DNA of 64,000 nucleotides, taken from positions 211,329 through 275,328 of the forward strand of contig JADJVL010000007.1 of the NCBI GenBank assembly GCA_016710635.1, given 5' to 3'. The first letter of the stretch is position 1, and the number at the start of each line of letters is the position of its first letter. The DNA comes from Holophagaceae bacterium. GTDB taxonomy: Bacteria > Acidobacteriota > Holophagae > Holophagales > Holophagaceae. The notes below the pieces were generated by a model, which worked only from the letters and a program-made list of their open reading frames with translations, had not been told where the DNA came from and made no database searches. This document shows positions 56,113 to 64,000 of the stretch, one piece after another. The translations under genes were made by a program, and so were the position numbers.

Positions 56113-57774
56113 ATGCGCCCACCCATTGATTCATTCGATCCTGCGCTTCCTGGTCTGGAGGGGCGGCGGCGCGGGTGGTGGGTTGCGGCCGCCATCCTCC
56201 TGGCGGTGGCGTTGATCTGGCTGTCCGTTTACCAGGGGCTCACATGGGATGAGCCTTGGCTTTTGGCCCAGGCCCGGGCGCTGGCGGCGGGGCGCGCGAC
56301 GGATCCGTTCAAGCCCCTGGCAGGCCTTCTGGCCCTGCCTCTGACGCTGAGCCGGGATCCCTGGCTGGCGGGGCGGCTTCTGTTCCTCGGACTCCAGTGC
56401 GGGCTTGGCTGGGCAATCTGGCAGATCCTGCCCCGGACCTGGGACCGCGGATGGAAGGCCGCGGGGTTGGCGCTCCTGTGGCTGGAACCCACCTTCCGTG
56501 AGCGCATCTTGGAGATGCGCACGGACGGGGTTGCGGCACTGCTGGTGGTGCTGGCCACGCTGGCCTGGCACGCCGCCGGCCGGCGCTCCGCGCGGTTGGG
56601 GGTGGCCCTGGCCTGGGGTGTGGCCCTCGCGGTGGCTCCGAAGACTTTTCTGTGGGGATTGCCTTGGGGCGTCTTAGCCCTGCTGCTGCCGAGGGCGGAG
56701 GCCGAACCCGCCAAGCGTCGCTGGGCCGACGCCGCCTGGGCCGCCCTGGGCGCAGCAGTCGTGTTTGTCTTGATCTGGCAGGCCGGAGCCCTGTGCACCG
56801 GGCGGACGCTGGTCGGCCTCCTCGCCGCCTCCAGAGCCCAAAACGCGGGAGCGCTTGGAGTGGGCGGATTGTTCCCGCCCCTCGCCACTTTCTACCTCGG
56901 ACAAGTGCTCCTCTACGGCCTCCCCTTTTACGGGCTCGTGCTCCTTGGCCTCACAACCCGGAAGGGCTTCGCAGCGCTTTCCCCCGCCTCAAGGCACTGG
57001 GTCTGCACCGGACTGGCAGTCTGGCTGGTGGCGCCCTGCTATCCCGGCAGCTTTCCCTACCATTTCGTGGGCCTCATTCCACCTCTGCTGCCACTCGCAC
57101 TCCTAGGGCTGCGTCGATTGGCCGGTTGGTTCGGTGCGAAGGGCGTCGTGACCGCAATGGCCTTCTCACTAGTCTTCGCAGCCTGGGCGCTCGCGGGCGT
57201 CCTGGAAGGGCCTGACCGTGCCAGTCAGGTGCGCCTGCTCCGTTATGCGGAAGGATTCCTGTCGCCTGGGTTGGGTTATGTCGACGGTGTCGGGGCCTTG
57301 TCGAAGCCCCAGAGTGCCTTCTTCGTAACGGCCACCGCCCTGGGTTCCCCGGACGTTGCCCGGCTGCGGGAACGCTGGGGGACGGAACAGGTTTCCCTGT
57401 TCCTCCTCGATGGGCGTGCGGAGCAGCTCATGGCCGAGGAGAGGCTCGAGTGGATCAAGGCGCGATGTGTCCAGGTCCATCCGAACCTGGTCGTGCTCGG
57501 CACCCTGGCCCAGGGGGAGCTGCAACTGAATCACACCTGGGAAGTCCCATGGTCTGCGACCTTCCGCTTTCGAGGCACGCCATCCTGGTCGTGGACCCTG
57601 AATGGCCGGGCCATCAAGCCGGGTGACGATGTGCTGCTGGCGCCTGGCCCGCTGGATCTGACGGGGACAGGGCCGGGCAAGGGCGGGGCGGTGGTGTCCC
57701 TTTCCCCGGGACCGGAAGCCGCCCCGGCTCCCCACGGCCTCAGGCCCTTCTTCCTTCCCTTCCAACGTTATTAA
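56113..57774 (+). CDS. ArnT/GT39-like membrane glycosyltransferase
   Basis: 553 residues from the ATG at 56113 (GAGAG upstream; an in-frame ATG at 56101 is possible). About ten transmembrane helices in the first 400 residues, with the GT-C catalytic loop motif TWDEPWLLAQARAL after the first helix, then a soluble C-terminal domain. GT-C enzymes use lipid-linked sugars on the outer face of the inner membrane; the divergent UbiA-like gene could make such a donor. The target is unknown. The two start codons lie only 11 bp apart in divergent orientation, so promoters overlap the opposite genes. Confidence 0.78.
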   Translation: MRPPIDSFDPALPGLEGRRRGWWVAAAILLAVALIWLSVYQGLTWDEPWLLAQARALAAGRATDPFKPLAGLLALPLTLSRDPWLAGRLLFLGLQCGLGWAIWQILPRTWDRGWKAAGLALLWLEPTFRERILEMRTDGVAALLVVLATLAWHAAGRRSARLGVALAWGVALAVAPKTFLWGLPWGVLALLLPRAEAEPAKRRWADAAWAALGAAVVFVLIWQAGALCTGRTLVGLLAASRAQNAGALGVGGLFPPLATFYLGQVLLYGLPFYGLVLLGLTTRKGFAALSPASRHWVCTGLAVWLVAPCYPGSFPYHFVGLIPPLLPLALLGLRRLAGWFGAKGVVTAMAFSLVFAAWALAGVLEGPDRASQVRLLRYAEGFLSPGLGYVDGVGALSKPQSAFFVTATALGSPDVARLRERWGTEQVSLFLLDGRAEQLMAEERLEWIKARCVQVHPNLVVLGTLAQGELQLNHTWEVPWSATFRFRGTPSWSWTLNGRAIKPGDDVLLAPGPLDLTGTGPGKGGAVVSLSPGPEAAPAPHGLRPFFLPFQRY

Positions 57775-57816
57775 TTCCCCCGGCCATTCGTGAATACCCT
57801 GGAAGACGGAGTTGTG

Positions 57817-58608
57817 ATGAACCCAGATGAGGCCACGTTTCAAGCACCCCCGTCCTCGTGGCGGACGATCGTCAAATGGCTGCTGTACTACGGTGCGGCC
57901 ATGGGCAATGTGCCCCGCTACTTTCGACATCGGGCCTGGCTGGTGCAGGCCGCCGCGCGCATGAAAGTCTATGAGGGTCGACATCTCAAGGCTCTGTCGC
58001 GATTCGTGAAGCCCGGGGACGAGGTCGTGGACATCGGCGCGAATTTCGGTGCCTACTCCCTGGTGCTTGCCAAATTGGTCGGGCCGACGGGCAAGGTCCA
58101 CGCTTTCGAGCCGCTTCCTCCCGTTCTCGAGTCCCTCCGGGATCTATCCAGGCGATTCCCGCAAGTGAACCTGCACGCTTCCCTGCTCTCCGACGAGGGG
58201 GGCAGCCAGGTTCCCCTCAAGATCCCCTTCATCTCCGGACATATTCCGGAGCCCGCATTCGCCTCCCTCCACTTGCCGGATGCCCCGGCAATGTCCTACG
58301 AGTGCATGACGGAGAAGCTCGATGATTTCCTTCCCTGCATGCGGGGGGTGACGTTCTTGAAGATCGATGTGGAGGGCCACGAGCAGAAGGTCCTCGCGGG
58401 CGCTGAACATTTCCTGGAGCAATTCAAGCCGGTGATCCAGTTCGAGAGCGTGTTCTCCCCCGGCGAGTTTGAATCCTGGTGCGCCTGGGCGGACCGGCAT
58501 GGGTATGACCTGATGCAGCTTGCCGGCGAGGATCTGGTCCCCCTTGAGTCTCGCGACCAGGCCGTCGGATACAACTTCTACTTCCTGCCACGCAAGGAGG
58601 GGGCGTGA
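57817..58608 (+). CDS. FkbM-family SAM methyltransferase
   Basis: 263 residues from the ATG at 57817, preceded by GGAG (a GTG at 57790 is possible). VKPGDEVVDIGANFGAYSLVLAKLVGPTGKVHAFEPLPP is the SAM-binding start of the FkbM family, and GVTFLKIDVEGHEQKVLAGAEHFLEQFKP is its second diagnostic region. Members O-methylate sugars in glycans and polyketides. It lies between two glycan-related genes, and its stop overlaps the next gene's GTG. Confidence 0.87.
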   Translation: MNPDEATFQAPPSSWRTIVKWLLYYGAAMGNVPRYFRHRAWLVQAAARMKVYEGRHLKALSRFVKPGDEVVDIGANFGAYSLVLAKLVGPTGKVHAFEPLPPVLESLRDLSRRFPQVNLHASLLSDEGGSQVPLKIPFISGHIPEPAFASLHLPDAPAMSYECMTEKLDDFLPCMRGVTFLKIDVEGHEQKVLAGAEHFLEQFKPVIQFESVFSPGEFESWCAWADRHGYDLMQLAGEDLVPLESRDQAVGYNFYFLPRKEGA

Positions 58609-59552
58609 CTGAGTCGGCCACGATGGCCGGCTGCCCGCTCTGCGGGGGACGCAAGGAGCGTGTCCTGTTCGAAGAGGCATCGGCGGTCCTTCGAATGCGC
58701 ATCGTCCGCTGCGGCGACTGCGGGTTCATGTTCCAGAATCCAAGGGTTTCGGAACTGATGCTGGAGGACGCCCATGCTGAATTCACGGAATATGAACGCT
58801 ATCCTGCCTTGCAGGAAGCCAAGCAGCGGCTCTACGAGCCCAGGATACGTCGGATCCTGACGTCCTTCTTCCCCCAGCGCCCTGGCCGGTTTCTGGATTT
58901 CGGCGCGGGCTATGGAGCAATGCTGCAGGCGTTCCGGCAGGCGCGGCCCGACTGGGAGTTGGTCGGCGTGGAGCCCTCGGCTCGCGCCGGTCTGGCGCTC
59001 AGCGGACAGGGGTTCGAGATCAGGACCTCCATCGAGGAACTGGCCACCTGCGGCGGGGCCCCCTTCGACTGGATCAACCTCGACAATGTGCTCGAACACC
59101 TCGACGATCCGGTAGGCTCTCTCTCCGCCCTTCGCAACCTGCTGGCCAGGGATGGCATCGTCTTCATCGAGGTTCCGAACGAATCGTTCTTCAGGCTCCG
59201 CTACCGGCTGAACGACTGGGTCCGGGGCAGTTCCAAGGCTCCCACTTTCCCGGGACACCTGAACCTGTTCACCCCGAGGACGCTACGCCGGGCCGCGGGC
59301 CTCGCCGGCTTCAGAGTCACGGAACTCCGTGGCGTCAGCGCGGCAGAGCCTGGAAGAATGGAAGCCCTGTTCGGAATCGAACCGGCGGGGAGGCTGCTGG
59401 CCATCCTCCGGCTGCTGAGGTGGACCCGGCTGGACCACCTGATCGGCATGACCTACTTCACCCAGTGCATCCTCCAGCCCCTGGAAGTCCCTTCCCCGGT
59501 TCCAGGTCCTGGCAGAAAATCGAGCTCCGGCGGACCTGGAAGACAAGGGTAG
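58605..59552 (+). CDS. Zn-ribbon class I SAM methyltransferase
   Basis: 315 residues, GTG start in a GTGA overlap. N-terminal zinc ribbon of two CxxC pairs (GCPLCGG, RCGDCGF), then a Methyltransf_23-type domain: GRFLDFGAGYGAMLQAFRQARP (SAM loop), INLDNVLEHLDDP and GHLNLFTPRTLRRAA. Such proteins methylate nucleotide-linked or polymer sugars in cell-surface loci. The last 25 residues are Pro/Gly/Ser-rich and may be disordered. Confidence 0.85.
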   Translation: MTESATMAGCPLCGGRKERVLFEEASAVLRMRIVRCGDCGFMFQNPRVSELMLEDAHAEFTEYERYPALQEAKQRLYEPRIRRILTSFFPQRPGRFLDFGAGYGAMLQAFRQARPDWELVGVEPSARAGLALSGQGFEIRTSIEELATCGGAPFDWINLDNVLEHLDDPVGSLSALRNLLARDGIVFIEVPNESFFRLRYRLNDWVRGSSKAPTFPGHLNLFTPRTLRRAAGLAGFRVTELRGVSAAEPGRMEALFGIEPAGRLLAILRLLRWTRLDHLIGMTYFTQCILQPLEVPSPVPGPGRKSSSGGPGRQG

Positions 59553-59671
59553 ATCCCCAGCTGGTTCGGAAGTGAAGGTAGACCCCGTTGGCGATGCGGC
59601 CGGAGCCCCACTGCCGCCAAAGCGGGCGGTTCCTGGACTATCATCTGGTTTCGCCTTCTCCAGGAGACCGC

Positions 59672-59989
59672 GTGCTCGCGCCATTGCTGATCACAACCAT
59701 CGCTTCGACAAGCGCCACCACGCAGGCCAGGGACCTCAAGACCTTCTACCTGCGCACCTGCGCCACCTGCCACGGAGTCGACGGCTCGGGGCGGGCGCCG
59801 GACGGGAAGCGGCTCTTCGGGCGGAACCTGGCGGACGCGAAGTGGCAGGCGAAGCAGAAGGACAGCGACCTGGTGAAGATCATCTTTCTGGGCAAGGGCT
59901 CCATGCCGGGCTTCCGGGGCCAGCTCACCGAGGACGAATGCCGTCAGATGGTTTCCGACATCCTCCGCCCCATGGCGGCCAAAAAGTGA
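59672..59989 (+). CDS. Small mono-haem c-type cytochrome
   Basis: 105 residues from a GTG with AGGAG 5 nt upstream. A weak signal sequence (LAPLLITTIASTSATTQA) is followed by FYLRTCATCHGVDGSG (haem c motif CATCH) and the axial Met region KGSMPGFRGQLTEDE. A periplasmic class I cytochrome c for electron transfer. The next gene is a close relative and starts 8 nt after its stop. Confidence 0.85.
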   Translation: MLAPLLITTIASTSATTQARDLKTFYLRTCATCHGVDGSGRAPDGKRLFGRNLADAKWQAKQKDSDLVKIIFLGKGSMPGFRGQLTEDECRQMVSDILRPMAAKK

Positions 59990-59997
59990 GGTGTTCC

Positions 59998-60363
59998 GTG
60001 CGCGTCTCCCTGTTGCTCCTCCTCCCCGCCTGCCTTTCTGCCGGTGACGCTCCCAAGTCGGTGAACGAGCTGAAGGCCTTCTTCGCCGCCAACTGCGTCC
60101 GCTGCCACGGGGTGGACGGCTCCGCTAGGGGCGCCGATGGGAAGAAGCTCTCCGGGCAGGACTTCACCGACGCGCGCGACATGGCCCACAAGAAGGACGT
60201 CAAGCTCGCTCAGACCATCCGGAAGGGCATCTTCTTCGGCAAGGTCATGCCCGCCTTCAAGGAACAGCTCAGCGAGGCCGACGCCACCGCCCTCGTCGCG
60301 GAGATCGTGCGGAAGGCCGAGAAGGGCAAGGCCATCGCCCCCGCGCCCGACGCCGGGAAGTAG
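59998..60363 (+). CDS. Small mono-haem c-type cytochrome, second copy
   Basis: 121 residues from the GTG at 59998 (GAGG 6 nt upstream). Signal peptide RVSLLLLLPACLSAG, haem motif in FFAANCVRCHGVDGSARG, and axial Met region GKVMPAFKEQLSEAD. It shares CHGVDGS and the D-x-K pattern with the preceding cytochrome, so the pair arose by tandem duplication. A periplasmic electron carrier; partner enzyme unknown. Confidence 0.87.
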   Translation: MRVSLLLLLPACLSAGDAPKSVNELKAFFAANCVRCHGVDGSARGADGKKLSGQDFTDARDMAHKKDVKLAQTIRKGIFFGKVMPAFKEQLSEADATALVAEIVRKAEKGKAIAPAPDAGK

Positions 60364-60384
60364 GCCCGCCCCGTGACGGGCCAG

Positions 60385-60390
60385 TAGACT
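60385..60390 (+). promoter_or_regulatory. Putative -10 element directly before pcrA
   Basis: TAGACT, identical to the cysD hexamer, ends exactly 6 nt before the ATG at 60397. The intervening GGGAGG could act as ribosome-binding site on longer transcripts from the cytochrome genes, so two modes of expression are possible. Confidence 0.4.
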
Positions 60391-60396
60391 GGGAGG

Positions 60397-62724
60397 ATGA
60401 CCGAGGCTTCCGACGACCATCCGCTCCTGCAGGGACTGAATCCGCCCCAGCGGGACGCCGTGGTGCATACGGACGGCCCACTCCTGATCCTGGCGGGCGC
60501 GGGGTCCGGCAAGACCACGGTGATCACCCGCCGCATCGCCTGGCTCATCGAGGAGGCCGGAGCCCATCCGTCCTCCATCCTGGCCATGACCTTCACCAAC
60601 AAGGCCGCGGAGGAGATGCGGGACCGCGTCCAGCGCCTGGTGAGCGTGCCCGTGGAGCACCTGTGGGTGAGCACCTTCCACAGCTTCTGCACCCGCATCC
60701 TCCGCCGGGAAGGCGAACGCACCCCCGTGGGCCGCAGCTTCGTGATCTTCGACCCCTCGGACCAGAAGAGCCTGATCAAGCAGGTGCTGGCGGAGCTGAA
60801 GCTGCCGGAAAAGCAGTTCCACCCCCGCAAGGTGCTGGAATTCATCAGCGACTTCAAGAACCGCTGCCTGCTTCCGGAAGAGGCCGTGGAGGAGGCGCTG
60901 GACCCTTGGACCCGCAAGGCCGTGGACGCCTACGCCCTCTACCAGCAGGGCCTGCGCAACCACCGGGCCTGCGACTTCGACGACCTGCTCCTCTACACCG
61001 AGCGCCTCTTCCGCGACCCGGCCATGCAGGAGATCTACGCGCAACGATTCCGGTACATCCTCGTGGACGAGTACCAGGACACCAACCACGCCCAGTACAA
61101 GCTGGTGCAGCACCTGGCGAAGCATCACCGGAACCTGTGCGTGGTGGGCGACGAGGACCAGTCGATCTACGGCTGGCGAGGCGCCGACATCCGCAACATC
61201 CTCGACTTCCAGCGGGACTTTCCCGGCGCCGTCCAGATCAAGCTGGAGCAGAACTACCGCAGCACCCAGAGCATCCTGGACGCCGCCAGCACGGTCATCG
61301 CCAACAACGCCCAGCGCCTGGGCAAGACGCTTTGGACCGACCGGGGCCACGGGGAGAAGCTGGTCTTCAAGCTGCTGGACGACGGGCGCCTGGAGGCTGA
61401 ATTCGTCGTCGCAAAGGTTCAGGAGGCCCGGCGCTTCGAACCCGGCGTGAAGGCCGCCATCCTCTACCGCGCCAATTGGCAGTCCCGGCAGTTGGAGGAG
61501 GCCCTGCGGGGGGCGAACCTGCCCTACAAGCTCATCGGCGGCGTGAAGTTCTACGAGCGCCAGGAGGTGAAGGACCTGCTGGCCTACTTGAGGCTCTTTT
61601 CCAATCCCTACGACCTGACCTCCTTCCGCCGCTGCGTGAACGCTCCGAGCCGGGGCGTGGGGCCGACGACCCTGGGCCGCATCGAGGCCTGCATCCCCGA
61701 AGGCGGGACGCCCCTGGAAGGCCTGGCGGCGCTGGTGCGCAGCGGCGAGTTGAAGGGCCGGGCGGGTCGCGAGATGGGTGGCTTCCTGCGGCTCTTCCAC
61801 GATGGCGCCGGCGAGAAATCTGCCCTCACCCTCGCGGGCTTTGCCCGCTGGGTGCTGGTGGAAAGCGGCTACCTGCAAAGCCTGGAGGAGGAAGGGACCC
61901 TCGAAGCGGAAACCCGCGTGCGCAACCTGGAGGAGTTCCTGTCGGCGGCCGCCGAATCCGAAGCCCTGGGCCTGGGTCTCGCGGAGTTCCTGGACCGCGT
62001 CACCCTCGCCTCGGACACCGACGAGATCGAAGGCGCGGCGGATCTCAGCCTCATGACGATCCACTGCGCCAAGGGCCTGGAGTTCCCCTACGTGTTCCTC
62101 GTGGGCATGGAGGAGGACGTCTTTCCCAATCGCCAAGCGCGGGAGACCTCGGAAGGCCTGGAGGAGGAACGCCGCCTCTTCTACGTGGCCCTCACCCGCG
62201 CCAAGTCCCGGCTCACGCTGACGGGGGCTCGGCGGCGGCGCATGATGGGGCAGGAGATGCTGGGCATGCCCAGCCGCTTCCTGCGGGAACTGCCGGCGGA
62301 CGTGCTGGAGAACCCCATCCGCTGGGGTACGGAGCTGTACCAGAGCGGCCAGGGGATCATGGCGGGGACGCGAGGTCCGCGCACGGGCGGCGGCGGGATG
62401 GGCGTGGCGTCGGAGCTGGCCCGCATCCGCGGCTTTTTCGACAAGGCCCGGCTGGAGGACGAGGACGCGCATTCTCCCCACGACGAGGAAGATCCGCCGC
62501 CACCTGAGGAGGAGGCCGCCACGGCAGCGCCGCCTCCGCCCCCGGAAGTCTTCGATGGCAACGCCTGGCCCAAGGGTACCCGCATCCGCAGCCCCCGCTT
62601 CGGCCGCGGCGTCATCCTCGCCTCCTCGGGCCGCGGCGACGGCCTGACCTACACCGTGCGCTTCGAGACCGGGGAAAAGCGGATCATGGCGCGGTTCGGG
62701 ATGCTGTCTGTTGATACCGGGTGA
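60397..62724 (+). CDS. pcrA: UvrD/PcrA-type superfamily 1 DNA helicase
   Basis: 775 residues. Motif I GAGSGKTT, Ia TFTNKAAEEM, II VDEYQDTN, III VVGDEDQSIYGWRGAD, IV NYRSTQSIL, V MTIHCAKGLEFPYVFLVGMEEDVFP and VI RLFYVALTRAK are all intact. The C-terminus has an acidic/Pro linker and a Tudor-like end (RSPRFGRGVILAS...YTVRFETGEKRIMARF), the RNA-polymerase-binding feature of PcrA/UvrD. A 3'-5' helicase in repair and replication restart. Confidence 0.95.
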   Translation: MTEASDDHPLLQGLNPPQRDAVVHTDGPLLILAGAGSGKTTVITRRIAWLIEEAGAHPSSILAMTFTNKAAEEMRDRVQRLVSVPVEHLWVSTFHSFCTRILRREGERTPVGRSFVIFDPSDQKSLIKQVLAELKLPEKQFHPRKVLEFISDFKNRCLLPEEAVEEALDPWTRKAVDAYALYQQGLRNHRACDFDDLLLYTERLFRDPAMQEIYAQRFRYILVDEYQDTNHAQYKLVQHLAKHHRNLCVVGDEDQSIYGWRGADIRNILDFQRDFPGAVQIKLEQNYRSTQSILDAASTVIANNAQRLGKTLWTDRGHGEKLVFKLLDDGRLEAEFVVAKVQEARRFEPGVKAAILYRANWQSRQLEEALRGANLPYKLIGGVKFYERQEVKDLLAYLRLFSNPYDLTSFRRCVNAPSRGVGPTTLGRIEACIPEGGTPLEGLAALVRSGELKGRAGREMGGFLRLFHDGAGEKSALTLAGFARWVLVESGYLQSLEEEGTLEAETRVRNLEEFLSAAAESEALGLGLAEFLDRVTLASDTDEIEGAADLSLMTIHCAKGLEFPYVFLVGMEEDVFPNRQARETSEGLEEERRLFYVALTRAKSRLTLTGARRRRMMGQEMLGMPSRFLRELPADVLENPIRWGTELYQSGQGIMAGTRGPRTGGGGMGVASELARIRGFFDKARLEDEDAHSPHDEEDPPPPEEEAATAAPPPPPEVFDGNAWPKGTRIRSPRFGRGVILASSGRGDGLTYTVRFETGEKRIMARFGMLSVDTG

Positions 62725-62827
62725 AGCGCCCAGCACCACTCAGGTCGGGCGCGCCCTGAGATGATCGTGCAGGTCTGAATGCGACGGTCATCATGGCTAG
62801 CGTTGCGCGAAAGCCTCAATGGACTGA

Positions 62828-64000
62828 CTACTGATATACCTCCGCCGTGGAGAATGGTTTTCCAGCTCTATCCATTCCGCCAGTAATGAGGATTTTCCCG
62901 TTTGAAAGGAGGGTGGATGTGTGGTCCCTCCGTTCCGTGAGCAGGTCCGTGAGTAAGTTATTCACAAGGTCGCGGACTGAATCGTACAACTCGACACCGT
63001 TCCATTCCACACCGCCTCCCGAGCCTCCCACGAAGAGGAAAAGGCCATCCCCCAAGTTGGTTACGGTGCCGTCCACGGTCGAGGAAAAGGGCCGCGTGGC
63101 GGGCGTGAAAGTGCTGGTTAAGGGCGAATACACTTCGGCCGGGAAGGCCATCTGTCCTGAATTTGTGGTGCCTCCCTTCACAAGAGTGGTTCCATTCGGC
63201 AGGGCAATGGCTAGGTGGCCGACCCGAGCGGTTCCAAGGGATGCGGAAACCTGAAAGGTTTGGGTGGCCGGATTGAAGATTTCCGAGGTGGCCAAGTAAT
63301 AGGGGCTTGTCCCAGCGTTGCCGCCAGTAATCAAAATCTTTCCATCGGGGAGCACCGTGGCTGTGTGATCGGTGCGAGGGGTGGAAAGGGATGCGGTAGA
63401 GGCAAAGGTGTTGGAAATTGGATCGAAGATCTCGCACCGATCCGTCACGACGCCAATAGGCTTGAGGCCCCCCGAAATCAGAAGCTTCCCGTCAGGTAAT
63501 CCTGTTACCTGATGGTTGATTCGATGTTGAACCATGGGTCCCGTGGCCTTGAATGTGTCGCTTGAGGGATCATAGATTTCCGCACCCGCACCTGAATCCG
63601 TTGCAGTACCACCCACCAACAGGATCCTTCCGTCGGAGAGGAGGGTTGCCGTGTGGGAGGTGCGGCCCTCAAGCATCAGGCCTGCTGACTGAAAGATCCC
63701 CGCCACTGGATCGTAGATCTCTGTGCGCTTCTCCAGGTACTGGTCTGGACTCTGGCCACCAGCGACAAAGACTTTTCCGTTGTTGAGCCGGGAGGCTGTA
63801 TGACGGAATCGGGCAACCATCATGGAGCCGGTGGCGGTGGCTTTCCCAACGGTCACGACGGCGGCCTTGCTTTCAGCGATACCAATGGCGTTGCTGACCC
63901 TGACGGTAAATCGCGCATCACTCAAAAGGATCGGGTCGGAAGGGGCGGTGTAGTCGGGGAAGGTCGCACCGGCGATCAACATCCCATTCCTGTACCAATG
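62828..64000 (-). CDS. Kelch-repeat surface-type protein, 5' end cut by window edge
   Basis: The frame enters from the right edge; the first residues (HWYRNGMLIAGATFPDY) and VRVSNAIGIAESKAAVVTV are the end of a bacterial Ig-like domain. At least six kelch-type blades follow, each with a RTDHTATVLPDGKILITGG-like core. The stop is at 62828. The codon usage is noticeably richer in A/T than neighbouring genes, which suggests transfer or a fast-evolving surface protein. Such proteins are usually secreted or anchored at the cell surface; ligand unknown. Convergent with pcrA. Confidence 0.85.
   Translation of the reverse strand, partial: HWYRNGMLIAGATFPDYTAPSDPILLSDARFTVRVSNAIGIAESKAAVVTVGKATATGSMMVARFRHTASRLNNGKVFVAGGQSPDQYLEKRTEIYDPVAGIFQSAGLMLEGRTSHTATLLSDGRILLVGGTATDSGAGAEIYDPSSDTFKATGPMVQHRINHQVTGLPDGKLLISGGLKPIGVVTDRCEIFDPISNTFASTASLSTPRTDHTATVLPDGKILITGGNAGTSPYYLATSEIFNPATQTFQVSASLGTARVGHLAIALPNGTTLVKGGTTNSGQMAFPAEVYSPLTSTFTPATRPFSSTVDGTVTNLGDGLFLFVGGSGGGVEWNGVELYDSVRDLVNNLLTDLLTERRDHTSTLLSNGKILITGGMDRAGKPFSTAEVYQ

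Noticed and set aside
62739..62760. CTCAGG/CCTGAG hairpin after pcrA
   Set aside because: Six-base stem with a long loop and no T run; too weak to call a terminator.

Overview
The window is 64 kb of very GC-rich, densely packed bacterial DNA with many 1-20 bp gene overlaps. An Oar-like TonB-dependent receptor, several c-type cytochromes, a DUF3365 haem sensor and the general gene mix fit an Acidobacteriota genome, probably Holophagae/Geothrix-like. That placement is inference from gene content, not from a marker gene. Two genes run off the ends: an M16 peptidase on the left and a kelch/Ig-like protein on the right.

Region 1 (1.4-19.7 kb) is the most interesting part. It is one long co-oriented run: a DUF2061-APS kinase (cysC), cysD, a long cysN with a decayed kinase-like tail, a 2261-residue PfaD/PfaA-like synthase (two nitropropane-dioxygenase-type domains, KS, AT, ACP, KR), a second synthase (KS-AT-dehydratase-phosphopantetheinyl transferase), a free ACP, two alpha/beta hydrolases, a GT1 glycosyltransferase and an SDR. 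Read as a pathway, it would build a fatty-acid/polyketide chain, release and glycosylate it, with PAPS made alongside. A sulfated glycolipid product is a hypothesis; no sulfotransferase is visible in the window.

Region 2 (19.7-31.4 kb) holds an amino-acid permease with a class V aminotransferase, then about 690 bp of almost pure G/T that is very likely an assembly artefact. After it come an M14 peptidase/Rsm22-like/membrane-protein operon, a Gfo/Idh-GNAT-serine hydrolase-SpoIID run, and aat. Region 3 (31.4-32.7 kb) is a less GC-rich patch with a DUF4304 protein, an orphan antitoxin and a strong palindrome.

Region 4 (32.7-47.6 kb) carries signalling and housekeeping genes: a haem-binding DUF3365 sensor with a Ser/Thr kinase, a TPR protein, a cytochrome c peroxidase/Spy-like/LytS-LytTR operon, an EamA transporter, clpS-clpA, rsmH and a PAS-GGDEF cyclase. 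Region 5 (47.6-64 kb) holds the Oar-like receptor, a TerB-like/trypsin-like protease, an aspartase fused to a cyclic-nucleotide-binding-like domain, tRNA-Leu(TAA), a divergent glycan/lipid-sugar locus, two tandem cytochromes c, a PcrA/UvrD helicase and the kelch protein.

Two window-wide observations matter. First, four genes are broken by five single-base length changes in G/C runs, and correcting each one restores a full family-like protein; together with the poly-G block this points to sequence error more than gene decay. Second, at least five genes (cysC, cysD, the SpoIID gene, clpS, pcrA) have a TA-N3-T hexamer exactly 6 nt before the start codon, which suggests leaderless transcription.
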